From assembly GCF_014648915.1 (NCBI RefSeq), contig NZ_BMSA01000010.1:62001-126000 (forward strand): a DNA stretch of 64,000 nt, read 5' to 3'. The position numbers and the translations under genes were made by a program. Shown here one piece after another: positions 1-7,418 of this stretch. Source of the DNA: Streptomyces phaeofaciens. GTDB lineage: Bacteria > Actinomycetota > Actinomycetes > Streptomycetales > Streptomycetaceae. Numbering within the stretch: position 1 is the first letter of the stretch; each line of letters starts with the position of its first letter. The notes beneath the pieces were generated by a model that saw nothing but the letters and a program-made list of their open reading frames with translations, searched no databases and was not told the origin of the DNA.

Positions 1-306
1 CAGCCCGGCCTCGACGGTGCGGGCGACGGCGTCGGTCCACACCTCGCCGGCGGCCAGTTCGAGCCGGGTGCCGACCTGTTCGAAGCCGCGGGTGGCGATG
101 CGCAGGGCGGTGCCGTCGAAGCCCTTGTCGCCGATGACGAGGTTCGAACCGCCGCCGATCAGCAGCAGTGGCGTACCGGCGGCGTCGGCCTCGCGCACGG
201 CGGCGATCACCTCGGCGTCGGTGGTCGCGGTCACCAGCCGGGTGGCGGGGCCGCCCAGCCGGAAGGTGGTCAGCGGGGCGAGCGGGGCGTCGTGAAGTTC
301 CAGCAC
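1..306 (-). CDS. murB: UDP-N-acetylmuramate dehydrogenase, N-terminal part (cut by window edge)
   Basis: The first 102 residues of MurB, the flavoenzyme that reduces UDP-GlcNAc-enolpyruvate to UDP-MurNAc with NADPH in cytoplasmic peptidoglycan precursor synthesis. The start is a GTG at 306-304, giving a product beginning MLELHDAPLAPLTTFRLGG. The TTFRLGGPA segment (residues 13-21) and the FAD-binding GGGSNLV motif (51-57) are diagnostic of the MurB FAD-binding domain. The gene runs off the left edge, so the substrate-binding domain is not visible. It is followed upstream (in its own direction) by a strong hairpin that separates it from the efflux-pump operon, so it should have its own promoter between about 307 and 370. 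Confidence 0.93.
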   Translation of the reverse strand, partial: MLELHDAPLAPLTTFRLGGPATRLVTATTDAEVIAAVREADAAGTPLLLIGGGSNLVIGDKGFDGTALRIATRGFEQVGTRLELAAGEVWTDAVARTVEAGL

Positions 307-370
307 GCGCCCAAGCCTACGAGACCCCACCGACACCCCCGCCCCGCACGGGTCCGTACCGCGCCCCACG

Positions 371-413
371 CGCGTGTGGGGCCCCGCCGGTGTCGGCGGG
401 GCCCGCACGCGTG
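371..413 (-). terminator. Strong hairpin terminator after the MFS gene
   Basis: Perfect 11-bp stem (379-389 with 394-404, left arm GGGCCCCGCCG) closed by a GTGT loop, extended by about eight more pairs across one bulged G. It lies 44 nt past the MFS stop codon and just ahead of murB. There is no U-run, as usual in streptomycetes. Confidence 0.75.
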
Positions 414-456
414 CGTGCCGTCACGTTCCCCCGCCGTGCGGGAGCTTCCCGGGGGT

Positions 457-1938
457 TCAGCGCTCGGCGCCCTCCAGCACCGGCACCGCACCGGCGTCGG
501 TCTTCGCGTCGGTCTCCCCCGCGGTCCCGCCGGGGACGGCCCGGCGTGCCGCGGGGATCAGCAGCGCCGCCACGCCGGCCAGCGCCACCACGGCCGCGCC
601 GGTGACCAGGGCGGGCCGCAGCCCGTCCACGAAGGCCTGGCCGGACTCGTAGCCGCCCTGGGCCGAGAAGATCGACGACATGACGGCGATGCCGAGGGCG
701 CCGCCGACCTCGCGCAGCGCGTTGTTCGCGCCGGAGGCGATCCCCTGCTCCTGGGCGCGGACGCTGGACATCACCAGGTTGGCCGCCGGGGCGAAGTACA
801 GGGCCATGCCGATGCCGCTGACGATCAGCCCGGGCAGCTGGACGGCGTAGGAGGCGTCGACGGTCGCGACGGCGGCCATCCAGGCGAGTCCGGCAGCCTG
901 GAGGAAGAGCCCGGCGGCGACGACCGGCCGCCCGCCGATCCGGTCGGAGAGGATCCCGGCGATCGGCGCGACGAGCATCGGCATGCCGGTCCACGGCAGC
1001 ATCCGCAGCCCCGCCTCGGTGGGCGAGTAGCCGAGGACGCCCTGCATGTACTGGCTGAGCAGGAAGATCGATCCGAACATGCCGAGGAACATCAGCAGGC
1101 TGGCCGCGTTGATGCCGGCGAAGGCCCGCGAGCGGAACAGCCGCATCGGCAGCATGGGGTTGGCCGCGCGCATGCCGTACAGCACGAAGGCGACGAGGAG
1201 CACGCTTCCCGCGAACAGCCCGGTCAGCACCAGCGTGCTGGTCCAGCCGTCGGCCGGCCCGCGCACCAGGCCGTAGACGATCCCGAAGAGCCCGCCGCTG
1301 GCGAGCAGGGTGCCGGGTATGTCGAGGGGCGCGCCGGTGCCGTACGACTCGGCGAGCCGCAGCCGGGCGAGCGGCAGCAGCGCGAGGCCCAGCGGAACGT
1401 TCAGCCAGAAGATCCAGTGCCAGGACACATGTTCGGTGAGGCTGCCGCCGATGAGCGGCCCGGAGGCCACCGCGAGCCCGTTGACGGCCCCCCAGATCCC
1501 GTACGCCATCCCGCGCTTGGCGGCGGGCACGGCGGCCGTGAGCAGGGTGAGCGTCAGCGGCATCATGATCGCCGCGCCGACGCCCTGCACCGCGCGGGCG
1601 GCGATCAGGGAGTCGATGCCGGGCGCCATGGCCGCCGCGGCGGAGGCGCCGGTGAAGACGGTGAGCCCGACGAGGAACATCCGCCGCCGGCCGAACCGGT
1701 CGCCGAGCGCCGCGCCGAACATCAGCAGGACGGCGAAGGTGAGGGTGTAGGCGCTCACGGTCCATTCGAGGTCACCCAGCCCACCGCCGAGGTCCTCGCG
1801 GATGGACGGCAGGGCGGTGGTGACGACGAGATTGTCGAGTGCCGCCATGAATCCGGCGACGCCGGTGATGACGAGGGCCCAGACGGTTCCCCCGCGCGTG
1901 GTGGTCCGTGGGCTCTGCTGTGCCGTTTCCTGTGACAT
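457..1938 (-). CDS. MFS drug:H+ antiporter, EmrB/QacA (DHA2) type
   Basis: A 493-residue multi-pass inner-membrane protein of the major facilitator superfamily, 14-helix DHA2 group, expected to export lipophilic drugs or toxic metabolites in exchange for protons. Visible signatures are the early helix-1 motif ALDNLVVTTALPSIREDL (about residues 34-51), the loop 2-3 motif A box GDRFGRRRMFLVG (about 81-93), and a long run of hydrophobic helices to about residue 470. It is the second gene of a tetR-MFS pair on the same strand, 101 nt behind tetR, with its own copy of the TetR operator at 1961-1980. This strongly suggests repression by that TetR and induction by a transported ligand. The substrate cannot be read from the sequence. 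Confidence 0.9.
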   Translation of the reverse strand: MSQETAQQSPRTTTRGGTVWALVITGVAGFMAALDNLVVTTALPSIREDLGGGLGDLEWTVSAYTLTFAVLLMFGAALGDRFGRRRMFLVGLTVFTGASAAAAMAPGIDSLIAARAVQGVGAAIMMPLTLTLLTAAVPAAKRGMAYGIWGAVNGLAVASGPLIGGSLTEHVSWHWIFWLNVPLGLALLPLARLRLAESYGTGAPLDIPGTLLASGGLFGIVYGLVRGPADGWTSTLVLTGLFAGSVLLVAFVLYGMRAANPMLPMRLFRSRAFAGINAASLLMFLGMFGSIFLLSQYMQGVLGYSPTEAGLRMLPWTGMPMLVAPIAGILSDRIGGRPVVAAGLFLQAAGLAWMAAVATVDASYAVQLPGLIVSGIGMALYFAPAANLVMSSVRAQEQGIASGANNALREVGGALGIAVMSSIFSAQGGYESGQAFVDGLRPALVTGAAVVALAGVAALLIPAARRAVPGGTAGETDAKTDAGAVPVLEGAER

Positions 1939-1980
1939 CTCTCCCCCAGAGAGATCGATGGTTAGTTATGGATGACTAAC
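1937..1980 (-). promoter_or_regulatory. MFS leader: TetR operator and a hairpin over the start site
   Basis: The operator at 1961-1980 has arms GTTAGT and ACTAAC separated by 8 nt, identical in arms and spacing to the site in front of tetR. Closer to the gene, ATCTCTC (1937-1943) can pair with GAGAGAT (1949-1955). In the mRNA this hairpin holds the G-rich ribosome-binding site and the first two bases of the ATG (1938-1936). A role of the hairpin in translation is inference. Confidence 0.7.
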
Positions 1981-2039
1981 TTTTGCGGGCATGAAGGGAC
2001 ACCGACAGCCGGCATACCGCCCCACCCCGCGCCCCGCGC

Positions 2040-2609
2040 CTACTTCTCCAGTCGGCCCGTGGCCCGGGCCGAGGGGTAGATCCCCTCCCACACCCGGTGC
2101 CCGGGTGGGAACCCCATGGCCACCAGACAGTTGATGAGCATGCCGTAGGCCATGAACGTCGTCGTCTCGTCGACGTCCGCGCCGAGCGGCACGTGGACGG
2201 TGTCCCACAGCCGCATCCACCCGGCCCGCACGGCGTCGCCGAACTCGTGGTCCCCCTCCGCCTCGGCGGCGGCCACGGCGAGATACGTCTGCATCTGCAT
2301 CATCAGCCGCTCGGGCCGCTCCGCGATGACCTTGGCGTACGCGTTTCCCATGGCATGGACGGCCTCTTCGCCCTCCAGCCCTTCGGCAGCCTCCTCGAAC
2401 ATACGGATGAAATCGTCCATACAGCGCTCGGAGACCGCCAGAAAGATCGCCTTCTTGCCGGGGAAGAGCCTGAAGAGATACGGCTGCGAGACGCCCACCC
2501 GCCGGGCGATCGCCTCGGTCGACGTGCCGTGATACCCACCCCGGGCGAACTCGGTGGTCGCCGCCCGGACGACGCTCTCACGCCGCTCCTCCGCACTCAT
2601 CCTGGTCAT
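2040..2609 (-). CDS. TetR-family transcriptional repressor of the adjacent MFS pump
   Basis: 189 residues. The N-terminal helix-turn-helix (about residues 8-55) contains the TetR hallmark pattern: TEFARGGYHGTSTEAIARRVGVSQPYLFRLF, read in two pieces around residue 22, followed by GKKAIFLAV. The C-terminal two-thirds is an all-helical ligand/dimer domain with no recognisable ligand signature. It sits directly upstream of the MFS transporter on the same strand, and both genes carry the same inverted-repeat operator, so it probably represses itself and the pump. The ATG at 2609 lies 6 nt after a good -10 box, so the mRNA is probably leaderless and no Shine-Dalgarno is seen. Confidence 0.9.
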   Translation of the reverse strand: MTRMSAEERRESVVRAATTEFARGGYHGTSTEAIARRVGVSQPYLFRLFPGKKAIFLAVSERCMDDFIRMFEEAAEGLEGEEAVHAMGNAYAKVIAERPERLMMQMQTYLAVAAAEAEGDHEFGDAVRAGWMRLWDTVHVPLGADVDETTTFMAYGMLINCLVAMGFPPGHRVWEGIYPSARATGRLEK

Positions 2610-2615
2610 GGAAGT

Positions 2616-2645
2616 AAGTTAGTACTCAATCACTAACTACGTCAA
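2616..2645 (-). promoter_or_regulatory. tetR promoter with embedded operator
   Basis: Reading on the minus strand: -35 TTGACG (2645-2640), 18-nt spacer, -10 TAACTT (2621-2616), then 6 nt to the ATG. The 22-bp operator, arms AGTTAGT/ACTAACT with 8 nt between (2617-2638), fills the spacer and overlaps the -10, an ideal place for autorepression. Confidence 0.75.
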
Positions 2646-2864
2646 GGCGTGGGGTTGGGTGTTGCGTGGGGTGGGGGTGGCGTTGCCTGGGGTGGGGGGG
2701 GTGTCGGGTTCGGCGTGGGGTGGGAGCCGGGTCCGGCTCGGCATGGCGTCGCGTCCGGGGTGGTGTCGCGTGGCCGGCTTGGTGTCCCGTGGTGTGGCGT
2801 AGCGCCGTATCCAGGAACGACGTACCCACCTCGCCCGTTGTCACGGACAGGGGGCCCGACACGC
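2646..2864. other. Gene-free, G-rich strand-asymmetric stretch
   Basis: No convincing gene. The plus strand from 2651 carries repeated runs of 3-9 G separated by short loops (for example at 2651-2677 and 2689-2706), which meets the usual pattern for a potential G-quadruplex, followed by degenerate GGTGTCGCGTGG-like units to about 2800. It abuts the tetR -35 box. Confidence 0.5.
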
Positions 2865-2899
2865 GTAAGGGGCGCCCCGCAATGGAGAACGCCCCTTAC
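2865..2899 (-). terminator. Hairpin, probable terminator of the hydratase genes
   Basis: Perfect 10-bp stem GTAAGGGGCG (2865-2874) with CGCCCCTTAC (2890-2899), 15-nt loop. It lies 113 nt beyond the stop of the HadB-like gene and may act in both directions. Confidence 0.55.
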
Positions 2900-3011
2900 C
2901 GACAGCTGTCCGCCCGGCAGTGATCCACCGCCCGTTCAGAGTCGGCCGACCCAGGCGGGTCGGCTCCGGCGAGCGGGCCGCCTCACGCCGCCCGCCTGGA
3001 GCGAGACCGAC

Positions 3012-3440
3012 TCAGGCCAGCCGCACAACCGCCCGGGACATGCCGAGCACCTTCTGGCCGCCGCTGGTGACCGTCAGGTCGACCCGGACGGTGTTGTCGT
3101 CGAGCTTGGCCCCGACCTTGGCGGTGACCTCGATCACGGCGCCCTGGTCGTCGTTGGGGACGACGACGGGCTTGGTGAAGCGGACGCCGTAGTCGACGAC
3201 CGCGCCCGGGTCGCCGGTCCAGTCGGTGACCACGCGGATCGCCTCGGCCATGGTGAACATGCCGTGCGCGATGACGTCCGGCAGGCCCACCTCCTTGGCG
3301 AACTTCTCGTTCCAGTGGATGGGGTTGAAGTCCCCGGAGGCGCCCGCGTACTGCACGAGCGTGGCGCGGGTCACCGGGAAGGTCTGCGCCGGCAGCTCCG
3401 TGCCGATCTCGACATCGGCGTAAGCGATCCTGGCCGTCAT
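3012..3440 (-). CDS. MaoC-family (R)-hydroxyacyl dehydratase, HadB-like catalytic subunit
   Basis: 142 residues forming a single hot-dog fold. The hydratase-2 motif is intact, YAGASGDFNPIHWNEKFA (about residues 31-48), with the catalytic Asp and His in the GD-x-N-P-x-H pattern, followed by AHGMFTM. In mycobacteria HadB pairs with a non-catalytic HadA to dehydrate 3-hydroxyacyl-ACP in FAS-II. Here the HadA-like partner is encoded 7 nt upstream on the same strand, so the two should form a heterodimer. Position beside rpmG and murB is the usual actinobacterial one. The acyl substrate is inferred from family, since streptomycetes lack mycolic acids, and a general fatty-acid or polyketide-starter role is possible. 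Confidence 0.85.
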   Translation of the reverse strand: MTARIAYADVEIGTELPAQTFPVTRATLVQYAGASGDFNPIHWNEKFAKEVGLPDVIAHGMFTMAEAIRVVTDWTGDPGAVVDYGVRFTKPVVVPNDDQGAVIEVTAKVGAKLDDNTVRVDLTVTSGGQKVLGMSRAVVRLA

Positions 3441-3447
3441 CGGTGTC

Positions 3448-3900
3448 TCACGCCTCCTCGGCCGCGCGGGCCACGAGCTTGGTCCAGGCGGTCACGACGT
3501 GCTCGCCGGCCTCGTCGTGCACCTCGCCCCGGATGTCCAGGATGTCGTTGCCGGCCATCGACTTGATGTTCTCGATGGTCGAGGTCACGGTGAGCCGGTC
3601 ACCGGCGCGCACCGGGCGCTTGTAGGCGAACTTCTGGTCGCCGTGCACCACCCGGCTGTAGTCGAGGCCCAGCTGGGGGTCCTGGACGACCTGCCCCGCG
3701 GCCTTGAACGTGATCGAGAACACGAAGGTCGGCGGGGCGATCACATCGGCGTACCCGAGCGCCTTGGCGGCCTCCGGGTCGGTGTACACGGGGTTGCTGT
3801 CCCCCACGGCCTCCGCGAACTCACGGATCTTCTCCCGACCCACCTCGTAGGGGTCGGTGGGCGGGTAGCTCCGCCCCACGAAGGACTGGTCGAGCGCCAT
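3448..3900 (-). CDS. MaoC N-terminal-domain protein, HadA-like partner subunit
   Basis: 150 residues from ATG 3900, chosen because AGGAGG precedes it by about 10 nt. Hot-dog fold of the FAS1-like dehydratase N-terminal type: DPYEVGREKIREFAEAVGD near the start, then SNPVYTDPEAAKALGYADVIAPPTF, read in pieces across residues 35-58, and a closing strand DILDIRGEVHDEAGE. It lacks the Asp-His pair of the hydratase-2 motif, as expected for the non-catalytic partner of HadB-type subunits. It is followed after 7 nt by the catalytic gene. A hairpin separates it from rpmG, so the pair probably has its own promoter between 3901 and 3954. Confidence 0.82.
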   Translation of the reverse strand: MALDQSFVGRSYPPTDPYEVGREKIREFAEAVGDSNPVYTDPEAAKALGYADVIAPPTFVFSITFKAAGQVVQDPQLGLDYSRVVHGDQKFAYKRPVRAGDRLTVTSTIENIKSMAGNDILDIRGEVHDEAGEHVVTAWTKLVARAAEEA

Positions 3901-3954
3901 GGCCCCGACACCTCCTGGTTGCTGTACTGACCGGTACGGGTCGCTCAACGACGC

Positions 3955-3986
3955 GAGGCCGCCCCCGATCACTCGGGGACGGCCTC
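3955..3986 (-). terminator. rpmG terminator hairpin
   Basis: Fourteen-position stem with one C-A mismatch: GAGGCCG-C-CCCCGA (3955-3968) against TCGGGG-A-CGGCCTC (3973-3986), TCAC loop. It lies 16 nt past the rpmG stop. Confidence 0.7.
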
Positions 3987-4001
3987 GTGTACGAGCCTGA
4001 T

Positions 4002-4166
4002 TTATCGCGTTTCGCGGTGCGCGGTGTGCGCGTTGCAACGCGGGCAGTGCTTCTTCATCTCCAGTCGGTCCGGGTTGTTACGCCGGTTCTTCTTGGTGAT
4101 GTAGTTCCGCTCCTTGCACTCCACGCAGGCCAGCGTGATCTTCGGGCGGACGTCGGTGGCAGCCAC
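4002..4166 (-). CDS. rpmG: 50S ribosomal protein L33
   Basis: 54 residues from GTG 4166, preceded by AAGGAG at a proper distance. The product is the zinc-binding form of L33: CVEC and CPRC pairs flank the basic segment NYITKKNRRNNPDRLEMKKH. Actinobacteria usually carry Zn-plus and Zn-minus L33 paralogs, the latter under Zur control. This is the Zn-plus version in its standard place beside tRNA-Met and tRNA-Thr. It acts in the large ribosomal subunit near the E site. Confidence 0.96.
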   Translation of the reverse strand: MAATDVRPKITLACVECKERNYITKKNRRNNPDRLEMKKHCPRCNAHTAHRETR

Positions 4167-4254
4167 AGGAGTGCTCCTTGACGAACGGATGGGACGATTA
4201 ACGCATAGAAGAGTAGCCGATCGAAGGACCGACCCCACAATCGGCTACTGTCTG

Positions 4255-4327
4255 TAGCGGTGACCGGACTTGAACCGGTGACACAGCGATTATGAGCCGC
4301 TTGCTCTACCGACTGAGCTACACCGCT
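4255..4327 (-). tRNA. tRNA-Met (CAT)
   Basis: 73-nt cloverleaf: acceptor AGCGGTG paired with CACCGCT, D-stem GCTC/GAGC, anticodon stem AGCGG/TCGCT around loop CTCATAA (anticodon CAT), T-arm ACCGG-TTCAAGT-CCGGT, discriminator A. CCA is not encoded. The A-T first acceptor pair could recall an initiator, but initiators have a mismatched 1:72 pair, so an elongator is the better reading. Confidence 0.93.
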
Positions 4328-4373
4328 TTGATGCGATCGGGCCCCGTCTTGCGACGGGGACCTCTCACACCAG

Positions 4374-4446
4374 AGCCCCAATACGGAATCGAACCGTAGA
4401 CCTTCTCCTTACCATGGAGACGCTCTGCCGACTGAGCTATTGGGGC
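4374..4446 (-). tRNA. tRNA-Thr (GGT)
   Basis: 73-nt cloverleaf: acceptor GCCCCAA/TTGGGGC, D-stem GCTC/GAGC, anticodon stem TCTCC/GGAGA around ATGGTAA (anticodon GGT), T-arm TACGG-TTCGATT-CCGTA. CCA is not encoded. It lies 46 nt ahead of tRNA-Met in the same direction, probably in one transcript that continues to rpmG. Confidence 0.95.
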
Positions 4447-4691
4447 GAGCGATGAAGACATTACACGGTCCGCAGCCGTTCACCCAAATCCGTTTCCGGG
4501 GCCCCTGCGCGGCCGCCGGGACGGCCGTTTCCCCGGGTTCCCGCCACCCCCGCGAGCCCCTCCCGACCGCCGGGCCACACCGGTACGACTATTGCGCTCC
4601 TCCCCGACAGCGCGAATCCCCCGGCCTAGGCTCGACTCACTCTGTGTGATCTTGCGTCCCCCCGCGCAGTGCCCGATCCTCCTGGAGCGCG

Positions 4692-5972
4692 ATGCCCGAC
4701 AGCCAGCCGCAGCCGTCCCCCTGGTCGTCCTCGTCCGGCGTCCCCGGAGGCACGCCGGACCCGGCCGCCCTGCTGCTGTGCGGGGCCCGTCTGACGGACG
4801 GCCGGACCGTGGACGTACGGCTCGGCCACGGTCGTATCGAGGCGGTCGGCACAGCCGGCAGTCTGGCCCCCGGGACCGCCCCCGGCCCCGCCCGCTCCGG
4901 CGGCACCCGCGTCGACCTCGGCGGCTACCTCCTGCTCCCCGCCCCCGCCGAGCCCCACGCCCACGCCGACACCGCCCTGTCGGCCGACACCGACGGCCCC
5001 GTCTCGTACGCCCCGCAGGACGTCCAGCGCCGTGCCACCGAGGCCGCGCTGCTGCAACTCGGCCACGGCGCGACCGCGTTGCGCGCCCATGTGCGGGTGG
5101 GTGACGTCCAGGGCCTCGGCGCGCTGACCGCCGTCCTGCGGGCCCGGCGCTCGCTGCACGGGCTCGCGGAGCTGTCGGCGGTGGCGGTGCCCCGGCTGCT
5201 CACCGGGGTGGCCGGGGCGGACGGGCTCGCGATCCTGCGGGACGCGCTGAAGATGGGCGCCTCGGTGGTGGGCGGCTGCCCGGACCTGGACCCCGATCCC
5301 ACGGGATACGTGGAGGCCGTGCTCGAGGTCGCCGCCGAGCACGGCTGCCCCGTCGACCTGCACACCGACGCCGCCGACCCGGCCCGTCTCGCACGGCTCG
5401 CCGCCATGGCCGGCGGCCTGCGCCCCGGTGTCACCCTCGGCCCCTGCGGCGGCCTCGACCGCCTCCCCGCCGAGGTCGCCACCCGCACCGCCGACCAGCT
5501 GGCCGCCGCCGGTGTCACCGTGGTGTGCCTGCCCCAGGGCGGCTGCGGGGGCGTGGAGGAGCGCGACACGGCGCCCGTACGACTGCTGCGCGCGGCCGGT
5601 GTCCGGGTCGCGGCCGGCAGCGGCGCGCTGCGGGACGTCTCCAACCCGGTCGGCCGCGGTGATCCCCTGGAGGCCGCCTACCTGCTCGCCTCCCGCCACG
5701 GCCTGCGCCCCGAGGACGCCTACGACGCCGTGAGCGCGTCCGCGCGGGCGGTGCTGGCGCTGCCCGAGGTCCGGGTCGAGGCGGGCTTCCCGGCCGACCT
5801 GCTGGCGGTCCGCGGCGACCGGCTCTCCGCCGCGCTCTCCCTGGCGTACAGCCGCATCGTGATCCACCGGGGGCGCGTGGTGGCACGGACGAGCGCGGTG
5901 CGCGAGTACTGCAACTCGGCGGCGGCCGCGGAGTTGGGCCTGCCCCGGCAGGGGCGGGGCGAGTTGTCGTAG
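4692..5972 (+). CDS. Amidohydrolase-superfamily protein, cytosine-deaminase-like, probably catalytically degenerate
   Basis: 426 residues aligning end to end by eye with the cytosine deaminase/N-isopropylammelide type of TIM-barrel amidohydrolase. The first metal motif survives (EPHAHADT, His89 and His91) and so does a third ligand (VDLHTDAAD, His224). However, the positions matching E. coli CodA Glu217, His246 and Asp313 read Ala227, Pro251 and Gly311 in otherwise alignable segments (HTDAAD, LGPCGG, AGSGALRDVSNPVG). If the alignment is right, the proton shuttle and the metal-bound Asp are gone, so deaminase activity is unlikely. The start ATG has GGAG 6-8 nt upstream. A TAGGCT -10 box stands at 4627-4632. 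Function unknown: scaffold, sensor or altered chemistry. Confidence 0.75.
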   Translation: MPDSQPQPSPWSSSSGVPGGTPDPAALLLCGARLTDGRTVDVRLGHGRIEAVGTAGSLAPGTAPGPARSGGTRVDLGGYLLLPAPAEPHAHADTALSADTDGPVSYAPQDVQRRATEAALLQLGHGATALRAHVRVGDVQGLGALTAVLRARRSLHGLAELSAVAVPRLLTGVAGADGLAILRDALKMGASVVGGCPDLDPDPTGYVEAVLEVAAEHGCPVDLHTDAADPARLARLAAMAGGLRPGVTLGPCGGLDRLPAEVATRTADQLAAAGVTVVCLPQGGCGGVEERDTAPVRLLRAAGVRVAAGSGALRDVSNPVGRGDPLEAAYLLASRHGLRPEDAYDAVSASARAVLALPEVRVEAGFPADLLAVRGDRLSAALSLAYSRIVIHRGRVVARTSAVREYCNSAAAAELGLPRQGRGELS

Positions 5973-6017
5973 GAGTGACGCGGCGGGGGTCGCGGGGCGG
6001 ACGGGGACGCCCGGGCG

Positions 6018-6023
6018 TACGGT
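6018..6023 (+). promoter_or_regulatory. -10 box of a leaderless promoter
   Basis: TACGGT followed by 7 nt and the ATG at 6031, so transcription should start at or next to the start codon. No convincing -35 and no Shine-Dalgarno are seen. Confidence 0.5.
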
Positions 6024-6030
6024 CGGAAGC

Positions 6031-6687
6031 ATGCGCATTGTCATCGCTGGTGGTCATGGTCAGATCGCGCTGCTGCTGGAACGTCGGCTCGCCGCGCGCG
6101 GGGACGAGGTGGCGGGCATCATCCGCAAGGCCGAACAGGCCGACGACCTGCGGGCGGCGGGAGCCGAACCGGTCGTCCTGGACCTGGAGTCGGCGTCGGT
6201 CGAGGCGGTCGCCGAGCGGCTGCGGGGCGCGGACGCCGCCGTGTTCGCGGCGGGCGCCGGCCCGGGCAGCGGTACGGCCCGCAAGGACACCGTCGACAAG
6301 GGCGCGGCCGTGCTGTTCGCGGACGCGGCGGTCCGGGCGGGCGTACGGCGGTTCCTGGTGGTGTCGTCGCTGGGCGCGAACGCCAGGCACGAGGGCCGCG
6401 AGGTCTTCGACGTCTATCTGCGCGCCAAGGGCGAGGCGGACGTCCATGTGCAGCGCCAGGACGCCCTCGACTGGACGATCCTGCGTCCCGGCGCGCTCAC
6501 CGACGATCCCGGGACGGGCCTGGTCCGTCTGGAGGCGCACACGGGCCGTGGCCCGGTCTCGCGCGAGGACGTGGCCGCGGTCCTGCTGGAGCTCCTGGAC
6601 TCCCCGGCGACGGCCGGCCTGACCCTCGAACTGGTGGGCGGCCCGGTGCCGGTGTCGGTGGCGGTGAAGTCGGTGGCGGGCAACTGA
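6031..6687 (+). CDS. Atypical short-chain dehydrogenase (NAD(P)-binding, SDR_a5/NmrA-like)
   Basis: 218 residues, a Rossmann-fold protein of the atypical SDR class. It opens with MRIVIAGGHGQIA, a glycine-rich dinucleotide loop, has the second strand VVLDLES around residue 50, and the central strand RFLVVSSLGAN around 107-117. The usual YxxxK dyad is replaced by YLRAKGEAD, which keeps a Tyr and a Lys at the right spacing (Y-L-R-A-K). DWTILRPGALTD is the typical post-catalytic segment. Members are reductases or NADPH sensors, and no substrate can be proposed. It is monocistronic, with a leaderless promoter in front and a convergent small gene behind. Confidence 0.82.
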   Translation: MRIVIAGGHGQIALLLERRLAARGDEVAGIIRKAEQADDLRAAGAEPVVLDLESASVEAVAERLRGADAAVFAAGAGPGSGTARKDTVDKGAAVLFADAAVRAGVRRFLVVSSLGANARHEGREVFDVYLRAKGEADVHVQRQDALDWTILRPGALTDDPGTGLVRLEAHTGRGPVSREDVAAVLLELLDSPATAGLTLELVGGPVPVSVAVKSVAGN

Positions 6688-6709
6688 GCACGCGCGGCCT
6701 GGAGTCCGC

Positions 6710-6922
6710 CTAGAACAGGGGCAGCTGACCGGGGAACTCCGCCACCACGTACCCGTCCAACGAGGGCTGGACGGCTCCCAGTTGCGCCGTCCGCCGCGAG
6801 CCGGGGCAGGAGATCAGCTCCCGGCCCTCCCGCGCCCCGGGAGGGTCGTGCCGGGCGTACCGTCCGGCGACGACGGCGATCTCGCGACGGCACTCGGGGC
6901 AGGTTCCGCGACGGCTGGACAT
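6710..6922 (-). CDS. Small cysteine-containing protein of unknown function
   Basis: 70 residues from ATG 6922 (MSSRRGTCPECRREIAVVAG). A CPEC knuckle at residues 8-11 and a later SCPG Cys suggest a zinc-ribbon-like fold with an incomplete fourth ligand, or His30-region histidine as a substitute. The rest (DGYVVAEFPGQLPLF) is an unstructured tail. It is divergent from the next gene, with 97 nt between the two starts. No family recognised beyond a small streptomycete hypothetical. Confidence 0.6.
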   Translation of the reverse strand: MSSRRGTCPECRREIAVVAGRYARHDPPGAREGRELISCPGSRRTAQLGAVQPSLDGYVVAEFPGQLPLF

Positions 6923-7019
6923 GGGGCCAGTGTGCCCCAGTGGGCCACGCGGGTACCGTCGCGCGAGGCGCGCCCCGCTCGCCGCGCGGAACCGTCGTCG
7001 CATCCCTAGCATCCGAAAG

Positions 7020-7340
7020 GTGGCACATACCTTCGAGGAACTCGTGCAGAAGCAGCGTGCGGCCGACGAGGCACACGTGAGGGTGCTTCAACTGCGGGAC
7101 GCCTACGGCGCGCCCACCGCCACCCCCTGGTCGGAGACCCAGAGCGGCACCTACGAGACCGCCTGGCGCGCCTGGCGCGACCTCGCCCGCGACGTCCAGG
7201 CAGCGGTGACGGAGTACGCCAAGGCGGAGGGCACCGCCCGCAACGACGTGGAGGCGGAAGTGAAGCGTACGGCGAAGTCCCCGGAGGGAGCGGATGAGCC
7301 GGAGGGACCAGAGGGACCGCAAGGACCGGAAGGGCCCTAG
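7020..7340 (+). CDS. Small helical protein with a collagen-like Gly-Pro tail
   Basis: 106 residues starting at GTG 7020 (product begins MAHTFEELVQKQRAADEAH). The first 80 residues are predicted amphipathic helices with a conserved-looking WRAWRDLARDVQAAVTEYA core. The last 20 are acidic/Gly-Pro repeats (EGPEGPQGPEGP), which resemble a short collagen-type Gly-X-Y run. The start is supported by a TAGCAT -10 box at 7007-7012 with 7 nt to the GTG, i.e. a leaderless message; the alternative AAGG in front of the GTG is too close to serve as Shine-Dalgarno. No function can be assigned. Confidence 0.65.
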   Translation: MAHTFEELVQKQRAADEAHVRVLQLRDAYGAPTATPWSETQSGTYETAWRAWRDLARDVQAAVTEYAKAEGTARNDVEAEVKRTAKSPEGADEPEGPEGPQGPEGP

Positions 7341-7418
7341 GACCCGAAGGACCGAACGACGGAAAGACCGGAGGAGCCGGCGGCCGGGGCGCGAAACCGG
7401 GCACTCAGACGTGTACGA

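Noticed and set aside
292..1935. Long plus-strand open frame opposite the MFS gene
   Set aside because: Codon use and composition are those of an antisense shadow (Arg/Gly/Pro/His-rich, no fold), while the minus strand encodes a textbook transporter.
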